A stretch of 64,000 nucleotides of DNA from Streptomyces sp. NA02950 (GTDB lineage: Bacteria > Actinomycetota > Actinomycetes > Streptomycetales > Streptomycetaceae), in NCBI RefSeq assembly GCF_013364155.1, contig NZ_CP054916.1, positions 8,586,001 through 8,650,000 on the forward strand, in the 5' to 3' direction. The position numbers and the translations under genes were made by a program. This document shows, piece after piece, positions 25,291 through 36,191 of the stretch. The notes under the pieces were generated by a model that ran no database searches, was not told the origin of the DNA, and saw nothing but the letters and a program-made list of their open reading frames with translations. The stretch's first letter is position 1; each line of letters opens with the position of its first letter.

Positions 25291-27198
25291 TCAGGAGTGG
25301 TGGGTCTCCTCGTACATGGCGTCGATCTCCGCGGCGAAGCTGCGCTGCACCTGGGGCCTGCGCACCTTCATACTGGGTGTCACCTCGCCGCGCGCCTGGT
25401 CGAAGTCGCGGGGCAGCACCGTGAACCTCTTGATGGTCTGCCAGCGCTGGAGCCCCGCGTTGACCCCGTCCACATAGCCCGCCACCAGCGCCCGTACCTC
25501 CGGTGAGCCGCACAGCCCGGCGTAGGTCGGATCGGTCAGACCCCGCTCCCGCGCCCAGGCCGTCAGCGTCGGTTCGTCCAGGGTGATCAGAGCGGTGCAG
25601 TAGTGGCGGTGGTCGCCCACGACCACCACATTGCTGATGAAGGGACAGGCGCCCTTGAGCCGGCTCTCGATCTCCAGCGGTGCCACGTACTTACCGCCGG
25701 AGGTCTTGATCAGCTCCTTGATCCGGCCGGTGATCCGCAGATAGCCGTCCTCGGTCAGCTCGCCCAGATCGCCGGTGTGGAACCAGCCGTCGGAGTCCAG
25801 GACCTCGGCGGTCTTCTCCGGGAGGTGGTGATAGCCGCGCATGATGTTCGGACCGCGCATCAGGATCTCGCCGCTGTCCGCGACCCGCACCTCGACCCCG
25901 GGCAGCGGACGGCCCGCCACACCCGTGCGGTACTCCAGCAGGCTCATCGAGGCACCGCACGAGGACTCGGTGAGCCCGTACCCCTCCAGGATCGGGATGC
26001 CCGCACCGCAGAAGAACAGCCCGATGTCGGGGGCGAGCGGGGCGCTGCCGCTGGTGCAGCCGCGGATCCGGCCGCCGAAGACCTCCCGCACTCCCGCGTA
26101 GACCAGCCGGTCGGCGATCACATGCTGCACCGAGAGCCAGAACGGCACCAGCGTCTTGCCGCTCTCCATGCCCTGCCCGCACTCGGCGCCCTTGGCCTGT
26201 GCGGCACGGGTGTAGTCCCGGGCCACCCGCGCCGCCCAGTCGAAGATCCGCTGCTTGGTCCCGCCCATCCGGCGGGCCTCGGTGGCCAGCGAGTTGTAGA
26301 TCTTCTCGAAGACCCGGGGGACCGCGGCCATCACCGTCGGCCGCAGCAGCCGGAGATTGGCCGGAAGCCGCTCCAGCCGGCCGTCCACCGCCAGCGGATA
26401 GCCGACCGCGATCTGCGCGCAGAGCAGATTCTTGCCGAAGGCGTGTGCCATCGGCAGCCAGGCGAACTCCAGGTCCTCCCGCGACAGCAGACCGAGTCCG
26501 AGCGCGGACTGCGCCTGGAACGACCAGCAGTCGTGGGCCAGCCGCACCCCTTTGGGGCGTCCGGTGGTGCCCGAGGTGTAGATGAGGGTGGCGAGGTCCT
26601 CCCGGTCGATCTTCGCCACCGTCTCCTCCACGGCGTCCGGCCGCTCGCGCAAGCGCTCCGTACCCCGTCGTTCCAGTTCGGCCAGCGAGAGCACCTCCGG
26701 CCCGTCGGCGTCGTCCGTACCCCCGGCCGACGCCGCGTCCACCGGTTCGAAGGTGACCACGGCGGTGAGCTCGGGCAGCTCGGCGCGGTGCCGCACCACC
26801 TTGGCCAGCTGTCCGGCGTCCTCCGCGAACAGCACCCGGCTCCCGGAGTCCGCGAGGATGTACGCGGTCTCGTCGGCGTCGGTGGTGGGGTACACGGTGG
26901 TGGTCGCCGCACCGGCGCACATCACCCCCAGATCGGCCAGGATCCACTCCACCCGGGTTCCGGAGACGATCCCCACCCGCTCCTGCGGACGGATGCCCAG
27001 GGACATCAGCCCGGCGGCGATCGCCGCCGCGCGTGCTCCGGTGTGCGCCCAGGTCAGCGAGTGCCACTCCTCTTCCGCTCCCGGCGCGGCGGGGACCGGG
27101 AAGCGGTACGCCTCCGCGTCGGGGGTCGTCCGCACCCGGGAGAGGAAGAAGTGGGCGAGGGAGACCGGGCGGTTGTCGATGGACGGTGGATGATTCAC
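25291..27198 (-). CDS. Long-chain acyl-CoA synthetase (AMP-binding, FadD15-like)
   Basis: A 635-residue adenylate-forming enzyme that activates a fatty acid to acyl-AMP and then acyl-CoA. It has the ATP-binding P-loop LIYTSGTTGRPKGV (about residue 218), the GYGLTESS adenine motif (about 405), the GDLGELTEDGYLRITGRIK hinge (about 490) and the LIKTSGGKYV motif (about 510). Length and pattern match long-chain FadD15-type enzymes rather than short-chain ligases. GTG 27198 is chosen because GAGAGG lies 5 nt upstream; GTG 27204 is two codons earlier but too close to that site. It is downstream of the SDR gene on the same strand (59-bp gap), likely one transcript, and opens the fatty-acyl-CoA degradation block. 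Confidence 0.94.
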   Translation of the reverse strand: MNHPPSIDNRPVSLAHFFLSRVRTTPDAEAYRFPVPAAPGAEEEWHSLTWAHTGARAAAIAAGLMSLGIRPQERVGIVSGTRVEWILADLGVMCAGAATTTVYPTTDADETAYILADSGSRVLFAEDAGQLAKVVRHRAELPELTAVVTFEPVDAASAGGTDDADGPEVLSLAELERRGTERLRERPDAVEETVAKIDREDLATLIYTSGTTGRPKGVRLAHDCWSFQAQSALGLGLLSREDLEFAWLPMAHAFGKNLLCAQIAVGYPLAVDGRLERLPANLRLLRPTVMAAVPRVFEKIYNSLATEARRMGGTKQRIFDWAARVARDYTRAAQAKGAECGQGMESGKTLVPFWLSVQHVIADRLVYAGVREVFGGRIRGCTSGSAPLAPDIGLFFCGAGIPILEGYGLTESSCGASMSLLEYRTGVAGRPLPGVEVRVADSGEILMRGPNIMRGYHHLPEKTAEVLDSDGWFHTGDLGELTEDGYLRITGRIKELIKTSGGKYVAPLEIESRLKGACPFISNVVVVGDHRHYCTALITLDEPTLTAWARERGLTDPTYAGLCGSPEVRALVAGYVDGVNAGLQRWQTIKRFTVLPRDFDQARGEVTPSMKVRRPQVQRSFAAEIDAMYEETHHS

Positions 27199-27257
27199 GG
27201 TCACCTCTCAGAAGGGTGGGCGGCGCGGTGCGCCGGTGGTGCGCGGACCCGGCGCTC

Positions 27258-28019
27258 TCATCCCTGAGGGCCGCCCGAGACATAGAGGACCTGCCCGGAG
27301 ACATACCCCGCGTCCTCACCCGTCAGGAACGACACGGCGTGTGCGATGTCCTCCGGCCGACCGATCCTGGCCACCGGGATCCGCTCGCACATCTGCCGCC
27401 GCACCTCCTCGAAGTCCATGCCCACCCGGGCCACGGTCGCCCGGGTCATCTCGGTGTCCACGAAACCCGGGGCCACCGCGTTGGCCGTGACGCCGAACGT
27501 GCCCAGCTCGACGGCGAGGGTCTTGGTGAAGCCCTGGAGACCCGCCTTGGCGGCCGAGTAGTTGGCCTGACCGCGGTTGCCCAGGGCGGAGGTCGAGGAC
27601 AGATTGACCACCCGCCCCCAGCGCTGCTCGGTCATGTACCGCTGGGCCGCGCGGGTCACCAGGAAGGCGCCGCGCAGATGGACGCCCATCACCGTCTCCC
27701 AGTCCGGCTCGGACATCTTGAACAGCAGGTTGTCGCGCAGCACCCCCGCGTTGTTGACCAGGACCACCGGAGGGCCCAGCTCGGTCGCCACCCGGCTGAC
27801 GGCCGCCTCCACCTGTGCGCTGTCGGAGACGTCCGCCGTGACCGCCAGGGCCGTGCCTCCGGCCTCGGTGATCTCGTCCGCCACGGACGCGCACGCGGTG
27901 CCGTCCAGGTCCCAGACCGCGACCGCCATACCGTCGGCGGCCAGTCGTCTGGCCGTGGCGGCGCCGATGCCACGGGCGGCACCGGTGACGACGGCGACCC
28001 GGCGGGGGGAGTCCGGCAT
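27258..28019 (-). CDS. Short-chain dehydrogenase/reductase (FabG-like, probably NAD-dependent)
   Basis: A 253-residue classical SDR. The dinucleotide motif TGAARGIG is at 12-19; Asp37 at the end of the second strand argues for NAD(H) over NADP(H). NNAG is at 89-92 and the catalytic set is Ser141, Tyr154 and Lys158 (YSAAK). The C-terminal VSGQVLYVSGG is standard. In this setting, between acyl-CoA synthetase and racemase/thiolase genes, it is likely a 3-hydroxyacyl-CoA or related alcohol dehydrogenase. ATG 28019 has AGGAGG 6 nt upstream. Longer forms upstream lack SDR homology and a ribosome site. The 5' leader carries an 18-bp tandem repeat. Confidence 0.93.
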   Translation of the reverse strand: MPDSPRRVAVVTGAARGIGAATARRLAADGMAVAVWDLDGTACASVADEITEAGGTALAVTADVSDSAQVEAAVSRVATELGPPVVLVNNAGVLRDNLLFKMSEPDWETVMGVHLRGAFLVTRAAQRYMTEQRWGRVVNLSSTSALGNRGQANYSAAKAGLQGFTKTLAVELGTFGVTANAVAPGFVDTEMTRATVARVGMDFEEVRRQMCERIPVARIGRPEDIAHAVSFLTGEDAGYVSGQVLYVSGGPQG

Positions 28020-28029
28020 GGTGTTCCTC

Positions 28030-28065
28030 CTGCGAAGCGGTGTGTCGCTGCGAAGCGACGTGTCG
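28030..28065. repeat. Tandem 18-bp repeat in SDR leader
   Basis: Two adjacent copies (28030-28047 and 28048-28065) share CTGCGAAGCG..GTGTCG with two mismatches. They lie directly upstream of the SDR ribosome site on the minus strand. They may be regulator half sites or a simple duplication. Confidence 0.7.
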
Positions 28066-28517
28066 GTTGCGTTCGGCCCGGTACGCACGGCCTGCCGGCC
28101 CGGCGTACCGAGGGCCCGTCGCCTCGACGGTGGCGCCGTCACCCTGGGCGGCACCGTTGACGCTTCCGCCATCCAACGTCCGCCGCCGGGGCCGCGAATC
28201 CGTAGGACCACTGGTCCGGCCACCGGGCGCCTCGGACCGCTGGACATCGTGGCTGCCGGCTCGTAACACTGAGCTCAGCGGCGCCCGCCGAGCGGGCGGT
28301 CACCCACCGCGGGATCCCTCCGGCCACCACGCCCCCCGACCTCCGGTACGCCGTGCGGCGCACCGGCCGGGCAGCCCCGCCGGATCCGCGGTCGCTTCCC
28401 ACCCGTGTCCCCGCGACCCCGGCCGGCACGGAGATCCACTGTCCTCCGCACCCCGCGGCCCCCACCGTGCCGACCGCGGTGGGGTGTGCCCCGGCGGTGC
28501 GGCGCAAGGAGGCGAAC
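28066..28517. other. Divergent intergenic region between SDR and racemase genes
   Basis: No convincing gene is seen; frames through this stretch lack family similarity and ribosome sites. It must contain the divergent promoters of the SDR-synthetase unit and the racemase-fadA-fadB unit. No promoter consensus was strong enough to place. Confidence 0.5.
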
Positions 28518-29666
28518 ATGGGGCCGTTGACCGGCCTGAAGGTAGTCGAAATCGGTGCCCAGGGGCCCGGTCCGTTCGGTGCGACGGTGCTGGCCGACCT
28601 CGGCGCCCAGGTCGTGCGGATCGACCGCCCGGCCCAGGTGGGCAAGGACTTCGACGATGTGATCCTGGGCCGCAGCCGCCGTTCGGTGGCCGCCGACCTC
28701 AAACATCCGCGGGGCGCCGCGGTGGCGATGCGGCTGATCGGCCACGCCGATGTGCTCGTCGAGGGCTTCCGCCCCGGTGTCATGGAACGCCTCGGGCTGG
28801 GCCCCGACGCCTGTCTGGAGCACAATCCGCGGCTGGTCTACGGCCGGATGACCGGCTGGGGCCAGGACGGACCGCTCGCCCAGGCCGCCGGACACGACAT
28901 CAACTACGTTGCGCTCTCAGGTGCGCTGGCGGCCATCGGGCGGCCCGGCAGCGGTCCGGTGATCCCGCTGAACCTGCTCGCCGACTTCGGCGGCGGAGGC
29001 ATGCTGCTGGCCGTCGGGGTCCTCGCCGCGCTCCAGTCCCGCACCACCACCGGCCGCGGCCAGGTGGTGGACGCGGCGATGACCGACGGCGTGGCCCAGC
29101 TGATGGGCGTCTTCTACGCGCTGTCCCAGCAGGGCGGCTGGTCGCCCCGGCCGGGCACCAACTGGCTCGACGGCGGTGCGCACTTCTACGACACCTACGA
29201 GACCGTCGACGGCCGCCATGTGTCCTTCGGTGCCGTCGAACCGCGGTTCCAGCAGGTGATGCTGCGGACCCTCGGCTTCGATCCGGCCGACTTCCCCGAG
29301 CCGTACGAGCCCACCCGGTGGCCGGAGTACAAGAAACGGATCGCCGGGGTGATCCGGCAGCGCACCCGTGACGAGTGGTGCCGGGTGTTCGACGGGGTGG
29401 AGGCGTGCTTCGCGCCCGTCCTGACGCTGGACGAAGTCCCGTACCACCCGCACCACATGGCCCGCGGCAGCTTCGTGTCCCACGAAGGGCTGCTCCAGCA
29501 CGCGCCCGCGCCCCGGTTCGCCGGTACGCCCTGTGCGCCGCCGACCCGCGCCGCCCGGCCCGGTGAGGCCACCAGGGCCGTGCTCACCGAATACGGCTAC
29601 GCCCCCGAGGAGATCGCGGACCTCCTGGCCACCGGAGCGGTCGCCGCCCCGGACGGCCCGCGCTGA
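28518..29666 (+). CDS. Alpha-methylacyl-CoA racemase (CaiB/BaiF family III)
   Basis: A 382-residue protein that inverts the alpha-methyl stereocentre of 2-methyl-branched acyl-CoAs so that they can enter beta-oxidation. The start of the family fold is [13 protein letters not shown]; the active-site residues His126 (GHDINY), Asp156 (LLADFGGGG) and Glu241 (GAVEPRF) fall at the same residue numbers as those known for the Mycobacterium tuberculosis racemase MCR. That separates it from formyl-CoA or carnitine CoA-transferases, which use a catalytic Asp in another context. ATG 28518 has AAGGAGG 6 nt upstream. It is the first gene of an operon with fadA (61-bp gap) and fadB. Confidence 0.94.
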   Translation: MGPLTGLKVVEIGAQGPGPFGATVLADLGAQVVRIDRPAQVGKDFDDVILGRSRRSVAADLKHPRGAAVAMRLIGHADVLVEGFRPGVMERLGLGPDACLEHNPRLVYGRMTGWGQDGPLAQAAGHDINYVALSGALAAIGRPGSGPVIPLNLLADFGGGGMLLAVGVLAALQSRTTTGRGQVVDAAMTDGVAQLMGVFYALSQQGGWSPRPGTNWLDGGAHFYDTYETVDGRHVSFGAVEPRFQQVMLRTLGFDPADFPEPYEPTRWPEYKKRIAGVIRQRTRDEWCRVFDGVEACFAPVLTLDEVPYHPHHMARGSFVSHEGLLQHAPAPRFAGTPCAPPTRAARPGEATRAVLTEYGYAPEEIADLLATGAVAAPDGPR

Positions 29667-29727
29667 CCGCCGCACCCCACCGCAGACCACCTTCGAGTAC
29701 ATCCGGATCCCAGGCAAAGGACTCGCT

Positions 29728-30933
<1,206 letters not shown>

Positions 30934-31000
30934 CCGCCGCCCACCCCCTTCCCGACCTCCCCTCCGCCCGCGCGACCCGCGAACGAACAGGACACCTCCT

Positions 31001-33184
31001 ATGACCGACAGGGCCGAAACGACCGACACCATGATCCGCTGGGACCGCGACGAGGACGGCATCGTCGTCCTCACCATGGACGACCCGGCGAACTCGGTGA
31101 ACCTCATGAACACCTCCTTCACCGCGTCGCTGCAGAGCACCGTGGAGCGGCTGGAGGCCGAGCGCGCGTCGGTGACGGGTGTGATCCTCACCTCCGCCAA
31201 GCGCAGTTTCTTCGCGGGTGCCGATCTGACCGTGCTGCGCCGCACCGCTCCTGAGCGGGTCCCCGAACTCGCCCGCGTCTCCGATGAGTTGAAGGGGCTG
31301 CTGCGTCGGCTGGAAACCCTCGGCAAGCCCGTGGTGGCAGCCGTCAACGGCGCGGCCATCGGCGGTGGCCTGGAGGTGGCCCTGGCCTGCCACCACCGGA
31401 TCGCCCTGGACGCCGAGGGCAGTGTGATCGGCCTGCCCGAGGTGACCCTCGGGCTGCTGCCCGGCGCCGGCGGACTGACCCGCACGGTGCGCATGCTGGG
31501 CCTGCACAAGGCGCTGGTTGACATCGTGCTGACGGGCCGTCTGTTCCCGCCCCGCGACGCCCAGCGGCACGGGCTGGTCGATGTGGTGGCCGCCTCGCCC
31601 GAGGACATGCTCGGCCAGGCCCGCCGCTGGATCCTGGACCACCCGGAGTCGGCGCAGCCGTGGGACGTCGAGGGCTACCGCATCCCCGGCGGCGCCGCCA
31701 CCTCACACACCTTCCTCTCCCAGGTCGTGGTGCCGTTCTCGGCCACCGTCCGCAACCGCGGCCGCGGCACCCCGATGGACGCCCCGCACCACATCCTGGC
31801 CGCGGCGGTCGAGGGCACCCAGGTGGACGTGGACACCGCGCTCGCCATCGAGACCCGCTATCTCGCCGAACTGGCCTGCGGCCAGATCTCGTCGAACATG
31901 ATCAAGGCGTTCCACTTCGACTCCGAGCACATCGCCAAGGGCGGCGGCCGCCCCGACGGCCACCCCCGCCACCAGGCCCGCAAGGCGGTGGTCCTGGGCG
32001 CCGGAATGATGGGCGCGGGCATCGCCTACTGCTGTGCCAAGGCCGGTATGGACGTGGTCCTCAAGGACGTCGACCTCGAGGCGGCCGAGCGCGGCAAGGC
32101 GTACTCGCGGAAGATCCTGGACAAGGCCGTGGAGCGGGGCGGGATCGGAGAGAGCGAGCGCACCGCGGTCCTGGGCCGGATCACCCCCACCGCGCGGGCC
32201 GGGGACGCCGCCGGGGCCGATCTGGTCATCGAGGCGGTCTTCGAGAACGCCGAGCTGAAGAAGAAGGTCTTCGCCGAGGTCGAACCGCGTCTGGCGCCCG
32301 GCGCCGTGCTCGGCTCGAACACCTCCACCCTCCCCATCACCGGTCTCGCGCAGGGGGTGGGCCGCCCGGAGGACTTCATCGGGCTGCACTTCTTCTCCCC
32401 GGTGGACAAGATGGCCCTGCTGGAGATCATCGTCGGTGCGAAGACCACCGACGCCACCCTGGCCAAGGCGTACGACATCGCCCGCCAGCTCGGCAAGACC
32501 CCGATCGTGGCCGGTGACAGCCGTGGCTTCTTCACCAGCCGGGTGATCGGCACCTTCCTCAACGAATCGCTCAACCTGATCGCCGAGGGGGCCGCCCCGG
32601 CCTCCGTGGAGCAGGCCGGGCTCCAGGCCGGATACCCCACCGCGCCGCTGGCCCTGTGCGACGAACTCAACATGAAGCTGTCGCAGAAGGTGCGCCAGGA
32701 GGCCATCGAAGGCTACGCGGCCGACGGCCGCACCCTGCCCCACCAGCCCGCCTACGATGTCATCGACCGCATGGTGGACGAGTTCGGGCGGCCCGGCCGC
32801 CTCGAGGGAGCCGGTTTCCACGAGTACGCCGACGGCAGGCGGGTGCGGCTGTGGCCGGGTCTGGCCGACGCCTTCGGGGCCGGTACGGCCGATATCCCGC
32901 TGATCGACATGGTGGAGCGGATGCTCTTCGTCGAGGCGCTCGAATCGGTGAAGTGCCTGGACGAGGGGGTGCTGCGCTCGGTGCCGGACGCCAACGTCGG
33001 ATCGATCCTCGGCATCGGCTTCCCCGCCTGGACCGGCGGTGTGCTCCAGTACGTCAACCAGTACGAGGGCGGTCCGGCCGGATTTGTCGCCCGCGCCCGT
33101 GAACTGGCGGAACGCTACGGAGAGCGGTTCCAGCCCCCGGCCTCCCTGGTGGAGCGGGCCGAACGCGGTGCGTTCTACGAGTGA
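31001..33184 (+). CDS. fadB: Enoyl-CoA hydratase / 3-hydroxyacyl-CoA dehydrogenase, trifunctional enzyme alpha subunit
   Basis: A 727-residue fusion catalysing hydration of trans-2-enoyl-CoA and oxidation of the 3-hydroxy product. The N-terminal crotonase domain (about 15-210) has the oxyanion motif GAAIGGGLEVALA and LPEVTLGLLPGAGG with the catalytic Glu; the NAD-binding domain starts at VVLGAGMMGAGIA (about 330), with the HFFSPVDKM His near 465; two C-terminal HAD domains complete it. Length matches mycobacterial FadB (about 720). ATG 31001 follows an AGGAC-type site 8 nt upstream. It ends the racemase-fadA-fadB operon, followed by a strong hairpin. Confidence 0.96.
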   Translation: MTDRAETTDTMIRWDRDEDGIVVLTMDDPANSVNLMNTSFTASLQSTVERLEAERASVTGVILTSAKRSFFAGADLTVLRRTAPERVPELARVSDELKGLLRRLETLGKPVVAAVNGAAIGGGLEVALACHHRIALDAEGSVIGLPEVTLGLLPGAGGLTRTVRMLGLHKALVDIVLTGRLFPPRDAQRHGLVDVVAASPEDMLGQARRWILDHPESAQPWDVEGYRIPGGAATSHTFLSQVVVPFSATVRNRGRGTPMDAPHHILAAAVEGTQVDVDTALAIETRYLAELACGQISSNMIKAFHFDSEHIAKGGGRPDGHPRHQARKAVVLGAGMMGAGIAYCCAKAGMDVVLKDVDLEAAERGKAYSRKILDKAVERGGIGESERTAVLGRITPTARAGDAAGADLVIEAVFENAELKKKVFAEVEPRLAPGAVLGSNTSTLPITGLAQGVGRPEDFIGLHFFSPVDKMALLEIIVGAKTTDATLAKAYDIARQLGKTPIVAGDSRGFFTSRVIGTFLNESLNLIAEGAAPASVEQAGLQAGYPTAPLALCDELNMKLSQKVRQEAIEGYAADGRTLPHQPAYDVIDRMVDEFGRPGRLEGAGFHEYADGRRVRLWPGLADAFGAGTADIPLIDMVERMLFVEALESVKCLDEGVLRSVPDANVGSILGIGFPAWTGGVLQYVNQYEGGPAGFVARARELAERYGERFQPPASLVERAERGAFYE

Positions 33185-33209
33185 CGCCTCACCGCGCGGG
33201 TGAGTGAGG

Positions 33210-33249
33210 GAGCCCGGGTGCGGTGCTGGCGAAGCAGCGCACCCGGCTC
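33210..33249 (+). terminator. Hairpin after fadB
   Basis: GAGCCCGGGTGCG..GTGCT folds with AGCA..CGCACCCGGCTC, a long stem with one bulge and a GGCGA loop, 25 nt after the fadB stop. It separates the operon from the LuxR-family gene. Confidence 0.7.
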
Positions 33250-33306
33250 CGTGCAGGCCACGCTGACCAGCACGTTCTACGATGAGAACAGCGCGCTGAC
33301 CGGAGG

Positions 33307-36108
33307 ATGAGGATCAACCACACGCATCACGGGACGTACGGCCGGGCCACCGAGCTGGCCGTGATCGACCGTGTTCTCGACGGCGTCACGGCGGGCCGCG
33401 GTGGCCTGCTCCTGCTGCACGGCGAGCCGGGCAGCGGCAAGAGCGCCCTGTTGGAGCACGCCAGGCGGCGCGCGACCGGCCTCGGCGCGGGCCTGCTCGG
33501 GGTGTGCGGCGCCGAGGAGGAGTCCGGCTGCCCCTACGCGGGCCTGCACCAGCTGCTGCGGCCCCTGCTGCCACGGCTGCCCGGGCTCCCGGCGGAGCAG
33601 GCCGGGGCCCTTTCGGCCGCGCTGCGGCTGACCGGCGCCCCGCCCGCCGATCCCGCGCTGGTCTCCATGGCCGCCCTGACCCTGCTCACCTCGGCCGCGG
33701 CCGACGGCGGCGCGGTCGGGCCACGCGGTCTGGTGTGCCTGCTGGACGACGTCCAGTGGGTGGACCGGCCCACCCTGGAGAGCGTGCTGTTCGCCGCCCG
33801 CAGACTGCGCTCGGACGGGGTGGCGCTGCTCCTGGCCCAGCGGGACCCCGGACCCCAGGCGCTCGAGGACCCCGTACTGCCCCGGCTGGCCCTGCCCGGT
33901 CTCGACGAACACGCCGCCACCGCCCTGCTGGCCGCCACCGCGGGAGTGCGTCCGGCGGCCGCCGTCGCCCGCGAACTGACCGCCCGAACCGGGGGGAACG
34001 CCCTCTCCCTGGCCGAACTCGGCACCATGCTGTCCGAGCGTCAGATCCAGGGCGAGGAGACCCTGCCCGTGCCGCTGCCGCTCGGCCCGCGGACCCGCCG
34101 GGCCTTCCTCGGCCCCGAGGGCGCCCTGCCCGAACCGGTCCGGCTGGCGCTCCTGGTGGCCGCCGCCGAGGAAACCGGCGACCTGGCCACCGTGGCCGCT
34201 GCCGTCGCCCGCCTCGGCCTGGAGCCGTCCAGCCTGGAGGCCGCCGAGGAGAGCGGCCTGATCACCGTCATGGGACGGCGTATCGCCTTCCCCAGCCCGG
34301 CGCTGCGGACCGCCGTGCACGGCGGCGCGCCCCTCGCCCGGCGCCGCCGCTGCCATCTCGCCCTGGCCGAGGTGGTACGCCCGCACGAACGGGACGGCCG
34401 CTGGGCCGGACACCGCGCGGCGGCCGCGCTCGGCCCGGACGAGGACGTGGCGAACGAACTGGAGCGCGCCGCGGCATACGCCCGCTCCCGGGCTCAGTAC
34501 GGCACCGCCGCGGACCTGCTGGACCGGGCAGCCCGGCTGACCCCCGACCCCGCCCGCCGGACAGAACGGCTCCTGGACTCTGCCCGTACCGCCTGGCAGG
34601 CGGGGCAGGCGTCGCGCACCGAACACCTGGTGCGTGACGCCCTGGCCATCGCCGACCGGCCGGTGGTCATCGGCCGGCTGCTCCAGCTGCGCGGCGCCGT
34701 CCGGATGCGTGGCGGTGTGCTCACCGACGCCTACCGCGCACTGCGCTCCGCGGCGAGGTCGCTCGCCGACGAGGCTCCCGACGAGGCCGCCCACTGTCTG
34801 ATCCAGGCGGCGGAGGCCGCCTCCCACGCCGGGGACCCCGGCCGCTTCCGGGAACTGTCCGCGGCGGCCGGACGACTGGCCGGCGGGACGCCGATGACCG
34901 ACGGCACCCGGCTGCTGCTGACCGGTATCGACCGGGTGGTGGCCGAGGACTTCGAGCGCGGCACCGAACTCATCACCGCGGGCATCGACGCCGCCCAGCG
35001 GGCGGGCGAACCGCTGCTGGTGGGCTGGGCGGGCGTCGGCTCGCTCTACCTCGGCGAAGCCGCCACCGCCTTCGCCCTGTTCGGGCGGGTGGCCGAGGCG
35101 GCCCGGGCCTCGGGCCACGTGGGTGTGCTGCCGAGCAACCTGGAGTTCACCGCCCAACTCGAGCTGTACAGCGGGCGGATGGCCAACGCGGAGGCCCTCA
35201 CCGACGAAGGGCTGCGGCTGGCCCGCGAATCCGGCCAGGAGAACCTGGCCGCCATCCACCTGGCCCGGCGCGCCTTCATGTGCGCCCTGCGCGGCGACGA
35301 ACGGCAGTGCCGCGAGGCCGCCGACGAGGCCCTGGGCACCGCCCTGCGCCGCCGGATCGGCCTCGCCGTGGCCACCAGCCGCCACGCCCTCGCCTGCCTC
35401 GCCCTGATGCGCGGCGCCTATCCCGAGGCGCTGCGGCTGCTGGAGCGGGTCGCGGTCGCCGAACCCGGCGCGGGCCACCCCATCGTGGCGTTCTTCTCGC
35501 TGCCGGACCGGATCGAAGCCGCCGTTCGCTCCGGGGAGCGGCAGGCCGCCCAGGAGGCGCTGGCGTCCCTGGAGCGCTGGCAGTCCCGTTCGGCGCGCAG
35601 TGAGGCCCGGGCGCTGCTGGCGCGCTCCCGCGCGCTGCTGGCCTCCGACGACACCACCGCGATCACGTGTTTCGAGGAGGCGCTGTCCCTGCACAGCGGC
35701 AGTGTGCCGATCGAGAAGGCCCGTACCGAGCTGTACTTCGGCGAGACCCTGCGGCGGGCCCGAAGACGCCGGGACGCCCGCGCCCATCTGCGCTCGGCCG
35801 CGGCCACGTTCGACCGGGTCGGCGCCACCCCGTGGGCCGAGCGGGCCCGTCAGGAGCTGCGCGCCACGGGGGAGCCGGCCCGCGCCGGCGCGTCCGCCCG
35901 GGGCACCGGGGAGCGGCTCACCCCGCAGGAGATCCGGATCGCCCGGCTCGCGGCGGAGGGCAGCACCAACAAGGAGATCGCCGCCCAGCTCTTCCTGAGC
36001 CCCCGGACCGTCGAGTACCACCTGTACAAGATCTTCCCCCGGCTGGGCATCACCTCCCGGACCGATCTGGCCCGGCTGTACTTCGAGGACCCGCTGCTCT
36101 TCGACTGA
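33307..36108 (+). CDS. LAL-type LuxR-family transcriptional regulator
   Basis: A 933-residue large ATP-binding regulator. The N-terminal AAA/NACHT-like domain has Walker A GEPGSGKS (39-46) and Walker B VCLLDDVQW (about 145-153); a long helical TPR-like middle part follows; the C-terminal LuxR helix-turn-helix (about 868-925) has LTPQEIRIARLAAEG and TNKEIAAQLFLSPRTVEYHL. Such proteins are ATP-dependent activators of catabolic or antibiotic clusters. Placed inside the acyl-CoA degradation block, it is the best candidate pathway regulator (inference). The ATG at 33307 immediately follows GGAGG with almost no spacing, and a six-codon reading frame (33282-33299) ends just before it. Confidence 0.93.
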   Translation: MRINHTHHGTYGRATELAVIDRVLDGVTAGRGGLLLLHGEPGSGKSALLEHARRRATGLGAGLLGVCGAEEESGCPYAGLHQLLRPLLPRLPGLPAEQAGALSAALRLTGAPPADPALVSMAALTLLTSAAADGGAVGPRGLVCLLDDVQWVDRPTLESVLFAARRLRSDGVALLLAQRDPGPQALEDPVLPRLALPGLDEHAATALLAATAGVRPAAAVARELTARTGGNALSLAELGTMLSERQIQGEETLPVPLPLGPRTRRAFLGPEGALPEPVRLALLVAAAEETGDLATVAAAVARLGLEPSSLEAAEESGLITVMGRRIAFPSPALRTAVHGGAPLARRRRCHLALAEVVRPHERDGRWAGHRAAAALGPDEDVANELERAAAYARSRAQYGTAADLLDRAARLTPDPARRTERLLDSARTAWQAGQASRTEHLVRDALAIADRPVVIGRLLQLRGAVRMRGGVLTDAYRALRSAARSLADEAPDEAAHCLIQAAEAASHAGDPGRFRELSAAAGRLAGGTPMTDGTRLLLTGIDRVVAEDFERGTELITAGIDAAQRAGEPLLVGWAGVGSLYLGEAATAFALFGRVAEAARASGHVGVLPSNLEFTAQLELYSGRMANAEALTDEGLRLARESGQENLAAIHLARRAFMCALRGDERQCREAADEALGTALRRRIGLAVATSRHALACLALMRGAYPEALRLLERVAVAEPGAGHPIVAFFSLPDRIEAAVRSGERQAAQEALASLERWQSRSARSEARALLARSRALLASDDTTAITCFEEALSLHSGSVPIEKARTELYFGETLRRARRRRDARAHLRSAAATFDRVGATPWAERARQELRATGEPARAGASARGTGERLTPQEIRIARLAAEGSTNKEIAAQLFLSPRTVEYHLYKIFPRLGITSRTDLARLYFEDPLLFD

Positions 36109-36130
36109 TCCGCGAACGGTCCGCCACGAG

Positions 36131-36163
36131 GACGGGCCGCCGCCGCACCGGCGGCGGCCCGTC
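36131..36163. terminator. Bidirectional hairpin, perfect 15-bp stem
   Basis: GACGGGCCGCCGCCG (36131-36145), loop CAC, CGGCGGCGGCCCGTC (36149-36163), between the convergent LuxR-family and acyl-CoA dehydrogenase genes. Confidence 0.85.
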
Positions 36164-36191
36164 GTCGGCCGCTTTCCCCTCCGGCGGCGGG

